From assembly GCF_003977755.1 (NCBI RefSeq), contig NZ_RQWN01000002.1:1140033-1204032 (forward strand): a stretch of 64,000 nt of DNA, written 5' to 3'. The notes beneath the pieces were generated by a model that was not told where the DNA came from, did not search any database, and worked only from the letters and a program-made list of their open reading frames with translations. This document shows, one piece after another, positions 15,799-24,484 of this stretch (its first letter is position 1; each line of letters begins with the position of its first letter). The position numbers and the translations under genes are program-made. Origin of the DNA: Haloterrigena salifodinae (lineage in GTDB: Archaea; Halobacteriota; Halobacteria; Halobacteriales; Natrialbaceae).

Positions 15799-17304
15799 TC
15801 AACAGCGTCTGGTGACCCGCTCGTTCACGACTGGGTCGCCGGCCGGCCCGTCCGCCTCGACCGGCTGCTCGAGGTGATAGATCGTCACCGACTCGAGGTC
15901 TCGATCCGACGCTGCGCAGACGTACCCCGCTGCCGGCTCGTACTGCGACTCGCCGGCGTACCGCATATCGACGCCGTACCGGTGCCAGAGCGTCGTCGGG
16001 TACGTCTCGGCGGCGTCCGGCGGCGGATCGAACGCGACTGCGCCGCCGTCGACCGCGTCGATCGTCTCGCCCGACTCGAGGGTCGCCTCGATCGCGTACC
16101 AGCTCGAGGTGTCCGGCGGGTTCGGCGCGAAGAACGACCAGCTCACGTCCGAGAGTTCGCCGTCCAGATCCGGCGTCGAATCCTCGGCGATTCCGAGACT
16201 CGCCACCTGCCAGCAGAGTATCGCGACGAATACGCCAGCGAGCAACGCGGTGCTCCCGACTCGGACACCCCGCCGGACGCGGGGGAGGCGTGGCCTCGAG
16301 CCGGGCAGTAGCGGTCCGGTTTCTCCGATTCGATTCACCCGAATCGAGGACGGGAACCGCTGCCGGACGCTCGGAGCGACGGGAGCTGTAATCTCCTCGA
16401 GCCGGTGCCAGACCGGTGCCGGGAAGAACAGGAGCAGGCCGGCGATCATGACGAACGGGAACGCGCCCAGACGCATCGTCGCGGCCATCCCGAGGTGCGC
16501 GCAGACGAACGCGGCGGCGAGTGCGGTCCGCGGCCGCCCGGTGTACAGAAGCAGGAACGGCGAGACGGAGAGCATGGCGACCCAGAGCCAGTTGATCGCG
16601 GTGAGCACCGTCCCGAACTCGGCGAGGGACGGCCCGAGCAACACGATGTACTCCTCGAGATGGAAGATCCGGGGTACCGCCGTCCCGGACAGCCACGCCT
16701 CGCTCTGGAACTTGTGGACCGCGCTCGCCGCGTAGATGGTCACGAAGTGGACACAGAGAATTGCCGTCTCGAGCGAGTAGACGGGGCGCTCGTCGTCGCT
16801 CCGCCGGCGGTCACCGAGCGACCAGCGCGCGTCGAGCGGCAGGAACAGGCCCAGAAACAGGAACGTGAGCAGGATGGTGTCGCCGCCGTTGACCACGTGC
16901 GGGTTCCGGGCGAACAGGGAGGCCAGCAGGACCAGAGAGAGCCCCAGCGAGAGCTTTGTCCGGTAGCCGACGAGGAGACACGCGGCGGCGACGCCGGCGA
17001 TCGCGAACAGCATCCCTTGTACCCACGCCGCGCCGGAGACCGCGTGGAGCGACGCGGCCGCAAACGTGGGATAGACGTCGGCGAGCGCCGAGCGCGGGAA
17101 GACGCCGCCGTCGGTGTAGAACGGTACTAGCCCCGGCACCCGGAGGAACGCCAGATCGGCGAGTAGGAGCACTCCCAGCACGATCCGAAACGCACCGAGC
17201 GCTCGCGGATCGATGCCCAGACGCGGTCTCGCGACCGCGTGGAGTCGCTCGAGGGTCGCGCGGGATCGACCGGTCGGTTTCGGGTCCTGTTGTGACGAAC
17301 TCAT
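15799..17304 (-). CDS. HTTM-domain integral membrane protein (gamma-carboxylase-like)
   Basis: 501-aa multi-pass membrane protein of the horizontally transferred transmembrane (HTTM) family, related to the membrane part of vitamin-K-dependent gamma-glutamyl carboxylase. The N-terminal signature RALGAFRIVLGVLLLADL, the conserved PHVVNGGDTILLTFLF and KFQSEAWLSGTAV blocks and about eight hydrophobic helices to residue ~310 are visible. A non-membrane C-terminal domain of ~140 residues follows a last helix (~345-365). The substrate in archaea is unknown. The start at 17304 (MSSSQQDPKPTGR) is preceded by AT-rich sequence. Transcribed alone. Confidence 0.88.
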   Translation of the reverse strand: MSSSQQDPKPTGRSRATLERLHAVARPRLGIDPRALGAFRIVLGVLLLADLAFLRVPGLVPFYTDGGVFPRSALADVYPTFAAASLHAVSGAAWVQGMLFAIAGVAAACLLVGYRTKLSLGLSLVLLASLFARNPHVVNGGDTILLTFLFLGLFLPLDARWSLGDRRRSDDERPVYSLETAILCVHFVTIYAASAVHKFQSEAWLSGTAVPRIFHLEEYIVLLGPSLAEFGTVLTAINWLWVAMLSVSPFLLLYTGRPRTALAAAFVCAHLGMAATMRLGAFPFVMIAGLLLFFPAPVWHRLEEITAPVAPSVRQRFPSSIRVNRIGETGPLLPGSRPRLPRVRRGVRVGSTALLAGVFVAILCWQVASLGIAEDSTPDLDGELSDVSWSFFAPNPPDTSSWYAIEATLESGETIDAVDGGAVAFDPPPDAAETYPTTLWHRYGVDMRYAGESQYEPAAGYVCAASDRDLESVTIYHLEQPVEADGPAGDPVVNERVTRRC

Positions 17305-17810
17305 CGGCGAGTGACGTCCGGCAGATTCGATCGCTAGTATAAGTGCTTTGTAGTGTCACTTCTTCCGTCACATTGTGCCGCTATTGGAATAGTCTGAGAG
17401 CGAATGAGACGAGGACTCTCGAGACGGACGAAAGCCGCAGCGACGACCTGCTGAGCGAACCTACTGGATAGACTCGACTCGAGAGACCGGAGCCGTCACT
17501 CGCCGGTGGTCCGGCAGGTACCGATTCGAGTGCCTGAAAAAGTCGGCCGGCGAAAGCCGACGGTGGAACGATGATAACCGAGGACGAGGGAACTGTCTCA
17601 GAGTCGGAACCCCCCTACTGGCAACGACTAGGTGTTCCTCCCTCGTCATTAGCGTGAACGTCCCAGATAGTGATAGCTCCATTGCCAAACTGTGTAGGTA
17701 GTGGCACGACGGGACGTCGACTCGAGCCCGTTACCGACCGATTCGATCCAGAACGCGACCGAATCGTCACCGCCGCTCTCTCGGCCCAAACGGTAGTGTC
17801 CCGCGGCCGG
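17305..17810. other. Intergenic region between two leftward genes
   Basis: About 500 nt. No coding frame here looks real. A stem GTCGGC (17542-17547)/GCCGAC (17556-17561) lies about 250 nt beyond the end of the leftward universal stress gene and may terminate it. Confidence 0.5.
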
Positions 17811-18437
17811 TCACTCGGGTCGTTTCGCGGTCCGCGCCTCGCCCGATACGGCATCGACGTGGACGTGAACGGTATCGGTCGCCGTCTCGAGGGGGACGAT
17901 CCAGGAGGCGCTGGTTCGATGGGGGTCCTCGAGGACGGTGATTTCCGCCGGGTCGAGCGAGCCGTCTTCCTCGGCGAGCGCCTCGCGGGCGATCCGGGTC
18001 GCCTCGTCGGCGTCGTCGATCCGGACGTTTTCGGTGAGGCGAACGGTCACGACCGGCGCGTCGGCCATCCGAACGACGCGCTCGGTGACGCTCCCGACTA
18101 GCACGCGGTCGAGGCCGGTCCGGCCCTGGGTCCCCATGACGATCATGTCGACGTCGTGTTCGTCGGCGTACTCGAGGATTTCCTCGTGGGGAACGCCCTG
18201 CTCGACCGCCGTCACGACCTCGACGCCCTTACGGGTGGCCTCCCGCTCGACGCGCGCGACGGCGCGGTCGGCGGCGGCGATCGCCGTATCACTCTGTAGC
18301 GTCCCGAGGGGCCCCTCTGGAACGACCGACAGCGCGTGGATGGTCGCCCCGAACTGCTGTGCGATGGCCATTCCGTGGTCGATCGATTGGCGGGTCCCGT
18401 CGCTCCCGTCCGTCGGAATGAGCACGTCCTGATACAT
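17811..18437 (-). CDS. Universal stress protein with PepSY-like C-terminal extension
   Basis: 208-aa protein. Residues 1-~140 are a UspA domain (YQDVLIPTDGSDGTRQSIDHG at the start; MGTQGRTGLDRVLVGSVTERV, the G-x2-G-x9-G-S nucleotide-binding pattern). Residues ~145-208 form an extra domain: a helix (DEATRIAREALAEE), then strands ending SWIVPLETATDTVHVHVDAVSGEAR, which resembles a PepSY repeat. Usual UspA proteins stop near 140-150 aa. TATATA on the minus strand around 18463-18470 is at the leaderless distance. The UspA part is certain. The PepSY comparison is by pattern only. Confidence 0.88.
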   Translation of the reverse strand: MYQDVLIPTDGSDGTRQSIDHGMAIAQQFGATIHALSVVPEGPLGTLQSDTAIAAADRAVARVEREATRKGVEVVTAVEQGVPHEEILEYADEHDVDMIVMGTQGRTGLDRVLVGSVTERVVRMADAPVVTVRLTENVRIDDADEATRIAREALAEEDGSLDPAEITVLEDPHRTSASWIVPLETATDTVHVHVDAVSGEARTAKRPE

Positions 18438-18517
18438 GGTATCGGACGTTAGGAATCCGGACGTATATAGCCTCGAGTCCCGCTCTAGGGGACTCGCGTC
18501 GCCGTTCCGGTGCCTAG

Positions 18518-18525
18518 CTATTTAT
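18518..18525 (+). promoter_or_regulatory. TATA-like promoter of the 2-oxoacid dehydrogenase operon
   Basis: CTATTTAT is centred about 30 nt upstream of ATG 18553 (E1 alpha). No Shine-Dalgarno sequence is close to that start. Confidence 0.55.
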
Positions 18526-18552
18526 CGATCGATGTGGTGACACCCACCGAGC

Positions 18553-19599
18553 ATGGTACCTGTTACCGACCTACAAGAGATGTACGAGGCCATGGTGACG
18601 GCGCGCCAGTACGAGGAGCGCCTTCAGGAGGAGTACCTCGAGGGGAAGCAACCGGCGTTCGACATCTCCGCCGGGCCGATTCCCGGCGAGTTACACCTCG
18701 CCGCGGGCCACGAGGCATCGGGCGCGGGCGTCTGCCAGCATCTGCGCGACGACGACACGGTGACGGCGCCGCACCGACCCCATCACATCGCCGTCGCAAA
18801 GGGCGTCGATCTGAAGCGGATGACCGCCGAAATTTTCGGCCGCGAGACGGGCCTGAGCAAGGGGAAGGGCGGTCACATGCACCTCTTCGATCCAGACGTC
18901 AACTTCGCGTGCAGCGGGATCATCGCCGAGGGCTGCCCGCCCGCGGTCGGCGCCGGACTGGCCGCGAAGAAACGAAATACCGACAGCGTCGCGGTCGCGT
19001 TTCTCGGTGAGGGGGCGATCGATCAGGGCGCGTTCCTCGAGTCGCTCAATTTGGCTGCCGTCCAGAACCTTCCCGTGGTCTTCGTCGTCGAGGACAACGA
19101 CTGGGCGATCAGCATGCCCAAAGATCGCGTCACCGACGTCAAGAACGGCGCGCGGCGCGCCGACGGCTTCGATATGCCGGGAACCCGCGTGGACGCCGAC
19201 GACGCCGTCGCAGTCTACGAGGCCGCGCGGGAGGCGATCGGTCGCGCTCGAGACCGGAACGGACCGTCGCTGCTCGAGGTCCAGGTCCACCGACGCATGG
19301 GTCACTTCATGGGCGACCCCGAGGCCTACCGCTCCGACGAGGACAAGGCCGCGGCCGAGCGGCGGGACTCGATCGACCGCCTCGAGTCGGACCTGCGGGC
19401 CCACGACGTCGACGACGAGACGATCGACGAGTTGCGCTCGAGCGCTCGGGAGCGCGTCGAGGAGGCGATCGAGTGGGCGAAAGAGCAACCGGAGCCCGAA
19501 CCGGCGGCCGCCCACGAAGACGTGTTCTCGAATCCGCCGTCGGGCGTGACGGACAGCGAACCGAACGTTGCGGAACCAGAGGCCGGAGGTGACGACTGA
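18553..19599 (+). CDS. 2-oxoacid dehydrogenase E1, alpha subunit (acetoin/pyruvate type)
   Basis: Thiamine-diphosphate-binding E1 alpha subunit, 348 aa. The ThDP/Mg motif is GEGAIDQG (152-159), closing with EDN at 180-182 in place of the common NN. Other E1 alpha blocks are SAGPIPGELHLAAGHEA and SKGKGGHMHLF. The length and the LSKGKGGHMH block are like acetoin dehydrogenase alpha, but pyruvate or branched-chain acids remain possible. It heads a four-gene run (E1 alpha, E1 beta, lipoyl protein, E2 core) with no E3 lipoamide dehydrogenase nearby. A substrate-activating role in haloarchaeal acetoin or branched-chain metabolism is inferred. Confidence 0.9.
   Translation: MVPVTDLQEMYEAMVTARQYEERLQEEYLEGKQPAFDISAGPIPGELHLAAGHEASGAGVCQHLRDDDTVTAPHRPHHIAVAKGVDLKRMTAEIFGRETGLSKGKGGHMHLFDPDVNFACSGIIAEGCPPAVGAGLAAKKRNTDSVAVAFLGEGAIDQGAFLESLNLAAVQNLPVVFVVEDNDWAISMPKDRVTDVKNGARRADGFDMPGTRVDADDAVAVYEAAREAIGRARDRNGPSLLEVQVHRRMGHFMGDPEAYRSDEDKAAAERRDSIDRLESDLRAHDVDDETIDELRSSARERVEEAIEWAKEQPEPEPAAAHEDVFSNPPSGVTDSEPNVAEPEAGGDD
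19585..19592 (+). promoter_or_regulatory. Full Shine-Dalgarno of the E1 beta gene
   Basis: GGAGGTGA, six nt before ATG 19599, lies inside the end of the E1 alpha gene. It sets the E1 beta start and marks an internal operon gene, in contrast to the leaderless first gene. Confidence 0.6.
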
Positions 19600-20645
19600 T
19601 GGCACAACAGGAGCGAGATCCGGCGGAAGAACGGCAGACGGACCGATCGCTGACGATGAGCCGCGCGATGGTCGAGGCCATCGCCCACGAAATGCGTGAG
19701 GACGACGAGGTCTTCTACATGGGCGAGGACGTCGCCGACTACGGCGGCATCTTCGACAGCACTGAGGGCCTGCTCGAGGAGTTCGGCCGCGACCGCATCA
19801 TGGACGTCCCGATCAGCGAGACGGCCTACATTGGCGCCGCGGTAGGGGCGGCTCAGGCCGGGATGCGACCGATTGCCGAACTCATGTTCGTCGACTTCTT
19901 CGGCGTCGGGATGGATCAGATCTACAACCAGATGGCCAAGAACACCTACATGAGCGGCGGCTCCGTCAGCGTTCCGATGGTGCTGACGGCCGCCGTCGGC
20001 GGCACATACAACGACGCCGCCCAGCACTCCCAGGCCCTCTACGGGACGTTCGCCCACCTGCCGGGGATGAAGGTCGTCGTCCCGTCGACCGCCTACGACG
20101 CGAAGGGGCTGATGCACAACGCCATCCGTGACGACGATCCGGTCGTCTATCTCTTCCACAAGCGGCTCATGGGCATCGGCTGGCTGCCGGCGCCAGACGG
20201 CCCGAAGACGCCCGTTCCGGAAGACGACTACACGATTCCCTTCGGCAGCGCCGACGTCAAGCGCGAGGGAACGGACGTGACCGTCGTCACGCTCGGCCTG
20301 CACGTCCACCGCGCGCTCGAGGCCGCCGACGACCTCGCGGACGACGGGATTGACGCCGAAGTGATCGACCTCCGAACGCTGGTGCCGCTTGACACCGAGA
20401 CCGTCCGCGACTCGGTCGCGAAGACCGGCCGCCTCGTCGTAGTCGACGAGGACTACCGCTCGTTCGGCGTCACCGGCGAGATCGTCGCGCGGGTGGCCGA
20501 GGACGGACTCGCCGACCTCGAGGCCGTCGAGCGGGTGGCCGTCCCGGACGTCCCGCTTCCCTACGCACGGCCGATGGAGAACGAGGTCATCCCGGATGCC
20601 GAGGACATCACGGATGCCGTCCGCGCGGCCCGCGGTGACGAATGA
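19599..20645 (+). CDS. 2-oxoacid dehydrogenase E1, beta subunit
   Basis: 348-aa transketolase-like beta subunit that pairs with E1 alpha. Typical blocks are SRAMVEAIAHEMREDDEVFYMGEDVADYGGIF (split here), DVPISETAYIGAAVGAAQAGMRPIAE and DLRTLVPLDTETV with GRLVVVDEDYRSFGVTGEI. The ATG shares one nt with the E1 alpha stop (TGATG) and is preceded by a perfect GGAGGTGA. The final ATGA overlaps the lipoyl gene start, so all three are translationally coupled. It would bind the ThDP aminopyrimidine ring and form the alpha2beta2 E1. Confidence 0.92.
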   Translation: MAQQERDPAEERQTDRSLTMSRAMVEAIAHEMREDDEVFYMGEDVADYGGIFDSTEGLLEEFGRDRIMDVPISETAYIGAAVGAAQAGMRPIAELMFVDFFGVGMDQIYNQMAKNTYMSGGSVSVPMVLTAAVGGTYNDAAQHSQALYGTFAHLPGMKVVVPSTAYDAKGLMHNAIRDDDPVVYLFHKRLMGIGWLPAPDGPKTPVPEDDYTIPFGSADVKREGTDVTVVTLGLHVHRALEAADDLADDGIDAEVIDLRTLVPLDTETVRDSVAKTGRLVVVDEDYRSFGVTGEIVARVAEDGLADLEAVERVAVPDVPLPYARPMENEVIPDAEDITDAVRAARGDE

Positions 20646-20905
20646 GTTCGGATGACGACCGCGTCGCCGTCGACACCGGCGACGTCTGGCCCGAGGACAC
20701 CGACGAGGACGAGGGCGTCGTCGTCAACTGGTTCCTGAGCGAAGGGGCCGGCGTCGAGGCGGGCGACGCCCTCTGTGAGTTCCAGGTCGAGAAGGTCAGC
20801 GTCGACGTTCCGGCGCCGACAGACGGCACGATCGACGAGATCGTCCTCGAGGAAGACGACGAGTTCGAGCGCGGGGCCGTCCTCGCCTGGATCGCCCCGG
20901 CGTAG
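20642..20905 (+). CDS. Free-standing lipoyl-domain protein
   Basis: 87-aa protein consisting of a single biotinyl/lipoyl domain. The lipoylation site is Lys51 in FQVEKVSVDVPAP at the tip of the expected hairpin. The rest (EGVVVNWFLSEGAGVEAGDALCEF ... TIDEIVLEEDDEFERGAVLAWI) follows the lipoyl fold. In most organisms this domain is fused to E2. Here it ends at a stop codon and the E2 core starts 39 nt later as a separate gene in another frame. It would act as a mobile acyl carrier between E1 and E2. Confidence 0.9.
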   Translation: MSSDDDRVAVDTGDVWPEDTDEDEGVVVNWFLSEGAGVEAGDALCEFQVEKVSVDVPAPTDGTIDEIVLEEDDEFERGAVLAWIAPA

Positions 20906-20944
20906 CGGCGGCCGCGCTCGAGTCCTCTCGATAACTGATTTCCG

Positions 20945-21778
20945 ATGCCACCCACCGATACAGCATCCGACGGGAGCGACGAACGGGAGACCGAGACGAA
21001 CGGCGACGGCGAACGGGACCGAAACGGCGGAGCGGACCGCGACGACGGGTCGGGAAGCGACGAGACCCCGAATACCGACGAAACGGACCAAACCGTCCGC
21101 GAGGAGCGATCGCTCTCCCCGATGCGGCGGACGATCGCGAACCGCCTGCAGGACAGCTATCGGAACGCCGTCCACGTGACAGCCAGCCGAGAGGTCGGCG
21201 CCGAGGCGCTGTTCCGTGCGGTCGAGACCGCGAACGACCGCCTCGAGGCGGACATCTCGCTGGTCGACGTCGTGCTGGCCGCGCTCTCGGCAACGCTCGC
21301 GGACCATCCGGCGTTCAACGCGACGTTCGAAGACAGAACCCACCGCACGTACGAAGAGCACAACGTCGGCGTCGCGGTCGATATCGAGGCGGGGCTGGTG
21401 GCGCCGGTCCTGCGCGATGTCGGCTCGAAGTCCCTCGCCGAGATCGCGACCGAACGACGACGGCTGACGGAAACCGTTCAGTCTGGCGCGTACACGATGG
21501 ACGACCTCCGGGGCGGGACGTTCACCGTCACGAACCTCGGCGTCCTCGGCGTCGACTCGTTCACGCCGGTCATCAACCCGCCGGAGGTCGCGATCCTCGG
21601 GATCGGACGGACGCGGGAACGGGCCTGCCGCGGCGACGACGGTCTCGAGTTTCGCCGCGAGTTGACCTACGATCTGAGCTTCGACCACCGGATCGTCGAC
21701 GGCGCGGACGCGGCTCGGTTCCTCGGGACGCTCGCGGACTACACCGAGGGTGCCGAACGGTTCGCGCCCGACGGCTGA
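20945..21778 (+). CDS. 2-oxoacid dehydrogenase E2 catalytic domain (acyltransferase) without lipoyl domain
   Basis: 277-aa dihydrolipoamide acyltransferase core. The first ~50 residues are an acidic disordered tail. The catalytic fold starts at SLSPMRRTIANRLQDSY. The active-site H-x3-D-G is H248-D252 in SFDHRIVDGAD, and GGTFTVTNLGVLGVDSFTPVINPPE is the other family hallmark. Neither a lipoyl domain nor the peripheral subunit-binding domain that normally tethers E1/E3 is seen. It follows the lipoyl gene by 39 nt. Together the two genes replace one normal E2. How E1 docks is an open question. Confidence 0.9.
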   Translation: MPPTDTASDGSDERETETNGDGERDRNGGADRDDGSGSDETPNTDETDQTVREERSLSPMRRTIANRLQDSYRNAVHVTASREVGAEALFRAVETANDRLEADISLVDVVLAALSATLADHPAFNATFEDRTHRTYEEHNVGVAVDIEAGLVAPVLRDVGSKSLAEIATERRRLTETVQSGAYTMDDLRGGTFTVTNLGVLGVDSFTPVINPPEVAILGIGRTRERACRGDDGLEFRRELTYDLSFDHRIVDGADAARFLGTLADYTEGAERFAPDG

Positions 21779-21830
21779 CCCGACTCAGCGGGGTCCGCTC
21801 CTGTTCCCGGTACGGTTAGAAACCCAACAG

Positions 21831-21842
21831 GAATATATATTC
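21831..21842 (+). promoter_or_regulatory. Palindromic TATA element
   Basis: GAATATATATTC is a perfect 12-nt palindrome centred about 25 nt before ATG 21862. It is best read as the TATA box of the following membrane-protein gene. Confidence 0.5.
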
Positions 21843-21861
21843 AGAGAGACTATCGTGAAAT

Positions 21862-22689
21862 ATGCGCGACCGATATCGCAACGGACTGGCGGTAGTCGAC
21901 GCCAGTCTGGACGTGTTTCGCGCCCGCCCTGGGCTCGCAATCCTCCCGCTGTTGAGCCTCATCGCCGTCGGCAGTGCGTACGCGGCCGTCGGCGTCGCGA
22001 TCCTCCACTACGGCCTGCTCGGCGCGGTATTCACGAACGATCTCGTCAGGTACGGCGCCATGTTCGCCGGCCTCGCGATTTCCTCGAGCGTCGGCGTCTT
22101 CTTCAACGCCGCGGTGGTCCACTGCGCGTCGCGGCAGTTCGACGGCAAGGAGACGTCGGCCCGCGACGGGCTCGCGGCCGCGTGGGACGCCCGCCGGGAG
22201 ATCGCGAAGTGGAGCCTCGTCTCCGCGACGATCGGGACCCTCCTCTACGTAGCCGAAGACAACGCCCCCGGCGTCGGCACGCTCACCCGATCGATCCTCA
22301 ATCTCGGATGGGGGTTGCTGACGTTTTTCGTCGTCCCAGTGATCGTCACAGACCGAACGGGCTCGCTTCGGTCGGAACTCCGGAAGAGCGGCGACGCGTT
22401 CGCCCGAACGTGGGGCGAGTCGATCACCGCAGCGTTCGGGATCGGCCTGGCGCTGTTCCCGGTCACGCTGGCCGGGATCTGCATGCTCGTCGTCGCCTAC
22501 GTCTCGGCGACGGGACTCACCGCGTACGGACTCGGCGCGCTCGGCGGCCTCCTTGTCGTCGCGACCCTCGTCGTCACGCAGGTACTGGGCATGATCGTCC
22601 GAACGGCGCTCTACCGGTACGCGACCGACGGCGAGTGCGTGGGCCCGCTCGCGGAACTTGACCCGGAGGAGGTTTTCGTCGACGACTGA
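21862..22689 (+). CDS. Integral membrane protein, DUF6159-like
   Basis: 275-aa membrane protein with about six hydrophobic helices in pairs, around residues 25-50, 62-95, 140-160, 165-180, 205-230 and 230-255. It starts RDRYRNGLAVVDASLDVFRARPGLAILPLLS, and the middle ISSSVGVFFNAAVVHCASRQFDGKE resembles the glycerophosphoryl-diester-phosphodiesterase-like membrane domain/DUF6159 group. No catalytic motif is visible. The function is unknown. It has its own TATA element and is not coupled to its neighbours. Confidence 0.8.
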   Translation: MRDRYRNGLAVVDASLDVFRARPGLAILPLLSLIAVGSAYAAVGVAILHYGLLGAVFTNDLVRYGAMFAGLAISSSVGVFFNAAVVHCASRQFDGKETSARDGLAAAWDARREIAKWSLVSATIGTLLYVAEDNAPGVGTLTRSILNLGWGLLTFFVVPVIVTDRTGSLRSELRKSGDAFARTWGESITAAFGIGLALFPVTLAGICMLVVAYVSATGLTAYGLGALGGLLVVATLVVTQVLGMIVRTALYRYATDGECVGPLAELDPEEVFVDD

Positions 22690-22900
22690 CCCGCTCGAGT
22701 CGGTCGGTCGCAGTCACCCTTCGTACGGATCAGCAGGCGACCTGACTCACGCTCGAGAACGACCGGTCGCAGTCGACGAACCGGAACGACTCGCTAACGC
22801 TGACTGTATTGATTGGGTGAGTGGTTACCGTCGGAAAGGATCCCTCCGGTGTATCTTTGACAATCTTTTTTACGGTACACGAAAACGTATCGCACGGAGC

Positions 22901-24484
22901 ATGACAAATCTTGTCACTAACGTCGCGGCCGCCGTCGAGGACCACGGCGAGAACACCGCGATCGGGTTTCAGGGCTCGGAAACGAGCTACGAGGAGTTCT
23001 GGGGGCAGACCGGAGCGTTCGCCACCGCACTCGAGGAACGGGGGCTGGGTGCCGACGATCGGGTCGCGCTCTATCTGCCGAACGTACCGCCGTTTCTGAT
23101 CTCGTTCCACGGGACGTTGCGGGCCGGCGGAGTCGTCGTCCCGATGAACCCGCAGTACAAGGCCCGTGAAATCAGCCATCTGCTCGCCGACAGCGGGGCA
23201 AAGGTCGTCGTCGCACTCGCCGATCTCGTTCCCTTCGTCACGGAGGTCCAAGACGAGACCGATGTCGAACACGTGGTCAGCGTCGGCGGCGACGCGGACG
23301 GTGCCACCGAGTTCGAGGCGTTCCTCGAGCCGGGTGATCCCGGTATCGCCAAGCGCGACGACGACGACGACGCCGTCCAGCCGTACACCTCCGGGACGAC
23401 GGGCCAGCCAAAGGGCGTCCAGCTCACCCACGAAAATCTCGCATCGAACGCGAACGCAGCGTCGAAACTCATCCCCGACGGAATCCGGCCGGACGACAAA
23501 TCACTCGGCGTGTTACCGCTGTTCCACATCTACGGGATGACCGTCGTCATGAACGCGTCGCTGTTCAACGGCGGTGCGTACTACCCAATGGCCTCGTGGG
23601 ATGCACAGGAGGCCGTCTCGTTGATCGAAGACGAGGAGATGACGATCATGCACGGCGTACCGGCGATGTACAACGACGTTATCAATCAGCCGAACGCCGA
23701 GGAGTTCGACATGTCCTCGCTGAGACTCTGTGGCGTCGGCGGCTCCGGGATCCCGGTTGAGGTCCTGCGCCGGTTCGAGGAGCTCTACGAGCCGAAGATC
23801 TACGAAGGATACGGCCTGACCGAGACCAGCCCGATCACTCACTTCAACAGCCCGATCGAAGGCCGTCGAGTTGGCAGCATCGGGAAGACCGTCCCCGGCG
23901 TCGACTCGAAAGTGGTCGACGACGACTTCGGAGAGGTCCCACCGGTCGAAACGGGTCCCGTCGACGAGGAGGAGGCCGACCTCCACGAGATCACCGGCGA
24001 GATCGTCGTCGCCGGCCCGAACGTGATGAAGGGCTACTACGGCCTGCCCGAGGCCAACGAGGAGGCCTTCACTGAGGAGGGCGGCCGTCGCTGGTTCCAT
24101 ACCGGCGACGTCGGCTACCGCGACGAGGACGGCTTCTTCTACGTCGTCGATCGCGAGAAGCACATGATCGTCACCGGGGGCTACAACGTCTACCCGCGGG
24201 AGGTCGAGGAACTCCTCTTCGAGCACGAGGACGTCGCCGACGCCGCCGTCGCGGGCATTCCCGACGAACGTCGCGGCGAGACCGTCAAGGCGTTCATCGT
24301 ACCGACGCCCGACGGCGACGTGACCGAGGACGAGATCAAGGAGTACTGTCTGACCAACCTCGCGGAGTACAAACACCCCCGCGAGGTCGAGTTCGTCGAG
24401 GAACTGCCCCGGACAACCACGGGCAAGGTCCAGAAGTTCAAGCTCCGCGAGCAGGACGAAGAGGAGGAGGCGGAGGCCGAATAA
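22901..24484 (+). CDS. Acyl-CoA synthetase (AMP-forming, fatty-acid CoA ligase family)
   Basis: ANL-superfamily adenylate-forming enzyme of 527 aa. The P-loop-like motif is YTSGTTGQPKGVQLTHENL, the A5 block is YEGYGLTETSP, and the hinge region is WFHTGDVGYRDEDGFFYVVDREKHMIVTGGYNVYP (split here). The C-terminal catalytic lysine is in PRTTTGKVQKF. I start at ATG 22901 (MTNLVTNVAAAVED), because the long upstream extension lacks homology and a T-rich TATA-like stretch lies about 30 nt before 22901. The chain length of the substrate is not readable. It is followed with a one-nt overlap by an enoyl-CoA hydratase, consistent with fatty-acid oxidation. Confidence 0.92.
   Translation: MTNLVTNVAAAVEDHGENTAIGFQGSETSYEEFWGQTGAFATALEERGLGADDRVALYLPNVPPFLISFHGTLRAGGVVVPMNPQYKAREISHLLADSGAKVVVALADLVPFVTEVQDETDVEHVVSVGGDADGATEFEAFLEPGDPGIAKRDDDDDAVQPYTSGTTGQPKGVQLTHENLASNANAASKLIPDGIRPDDKSLGVLPLFHIYGMTVVMNASLFNGGAYYPMASWDAQEAVSLIEDEEMTIMHGVPAMYNDVINQPNAEEFDMSSLRLCGVGGSGIPVEVLRRFEELYEPKIYEGYGLTETSPITHFNSPIEGRRVGSIGKTVPGVDSKVVDDDFGEVPPVETGPVDEEEADLHEITGEIVVAGPNVMKGYYGLPEANEEAFTEEGGRRWFHTGDVGYRDEDGFFYVVDREKHMIVTGGYNVYPREVEELLFEHEDVADAAVAGIPDERRGETVKAFIVPTPDGDVTEDEIKEYCLTNLAEYKHPREVEFVEELPRTTTGKVQKFKLREQDEEEEAEAE

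Noticed and set aside
17461..17688. 75-codon leftward frame in the gap after the universal stress gene
   Set aside because: No domain, basic composition and no promoter. It contains a hairpin that fits a terminator better.
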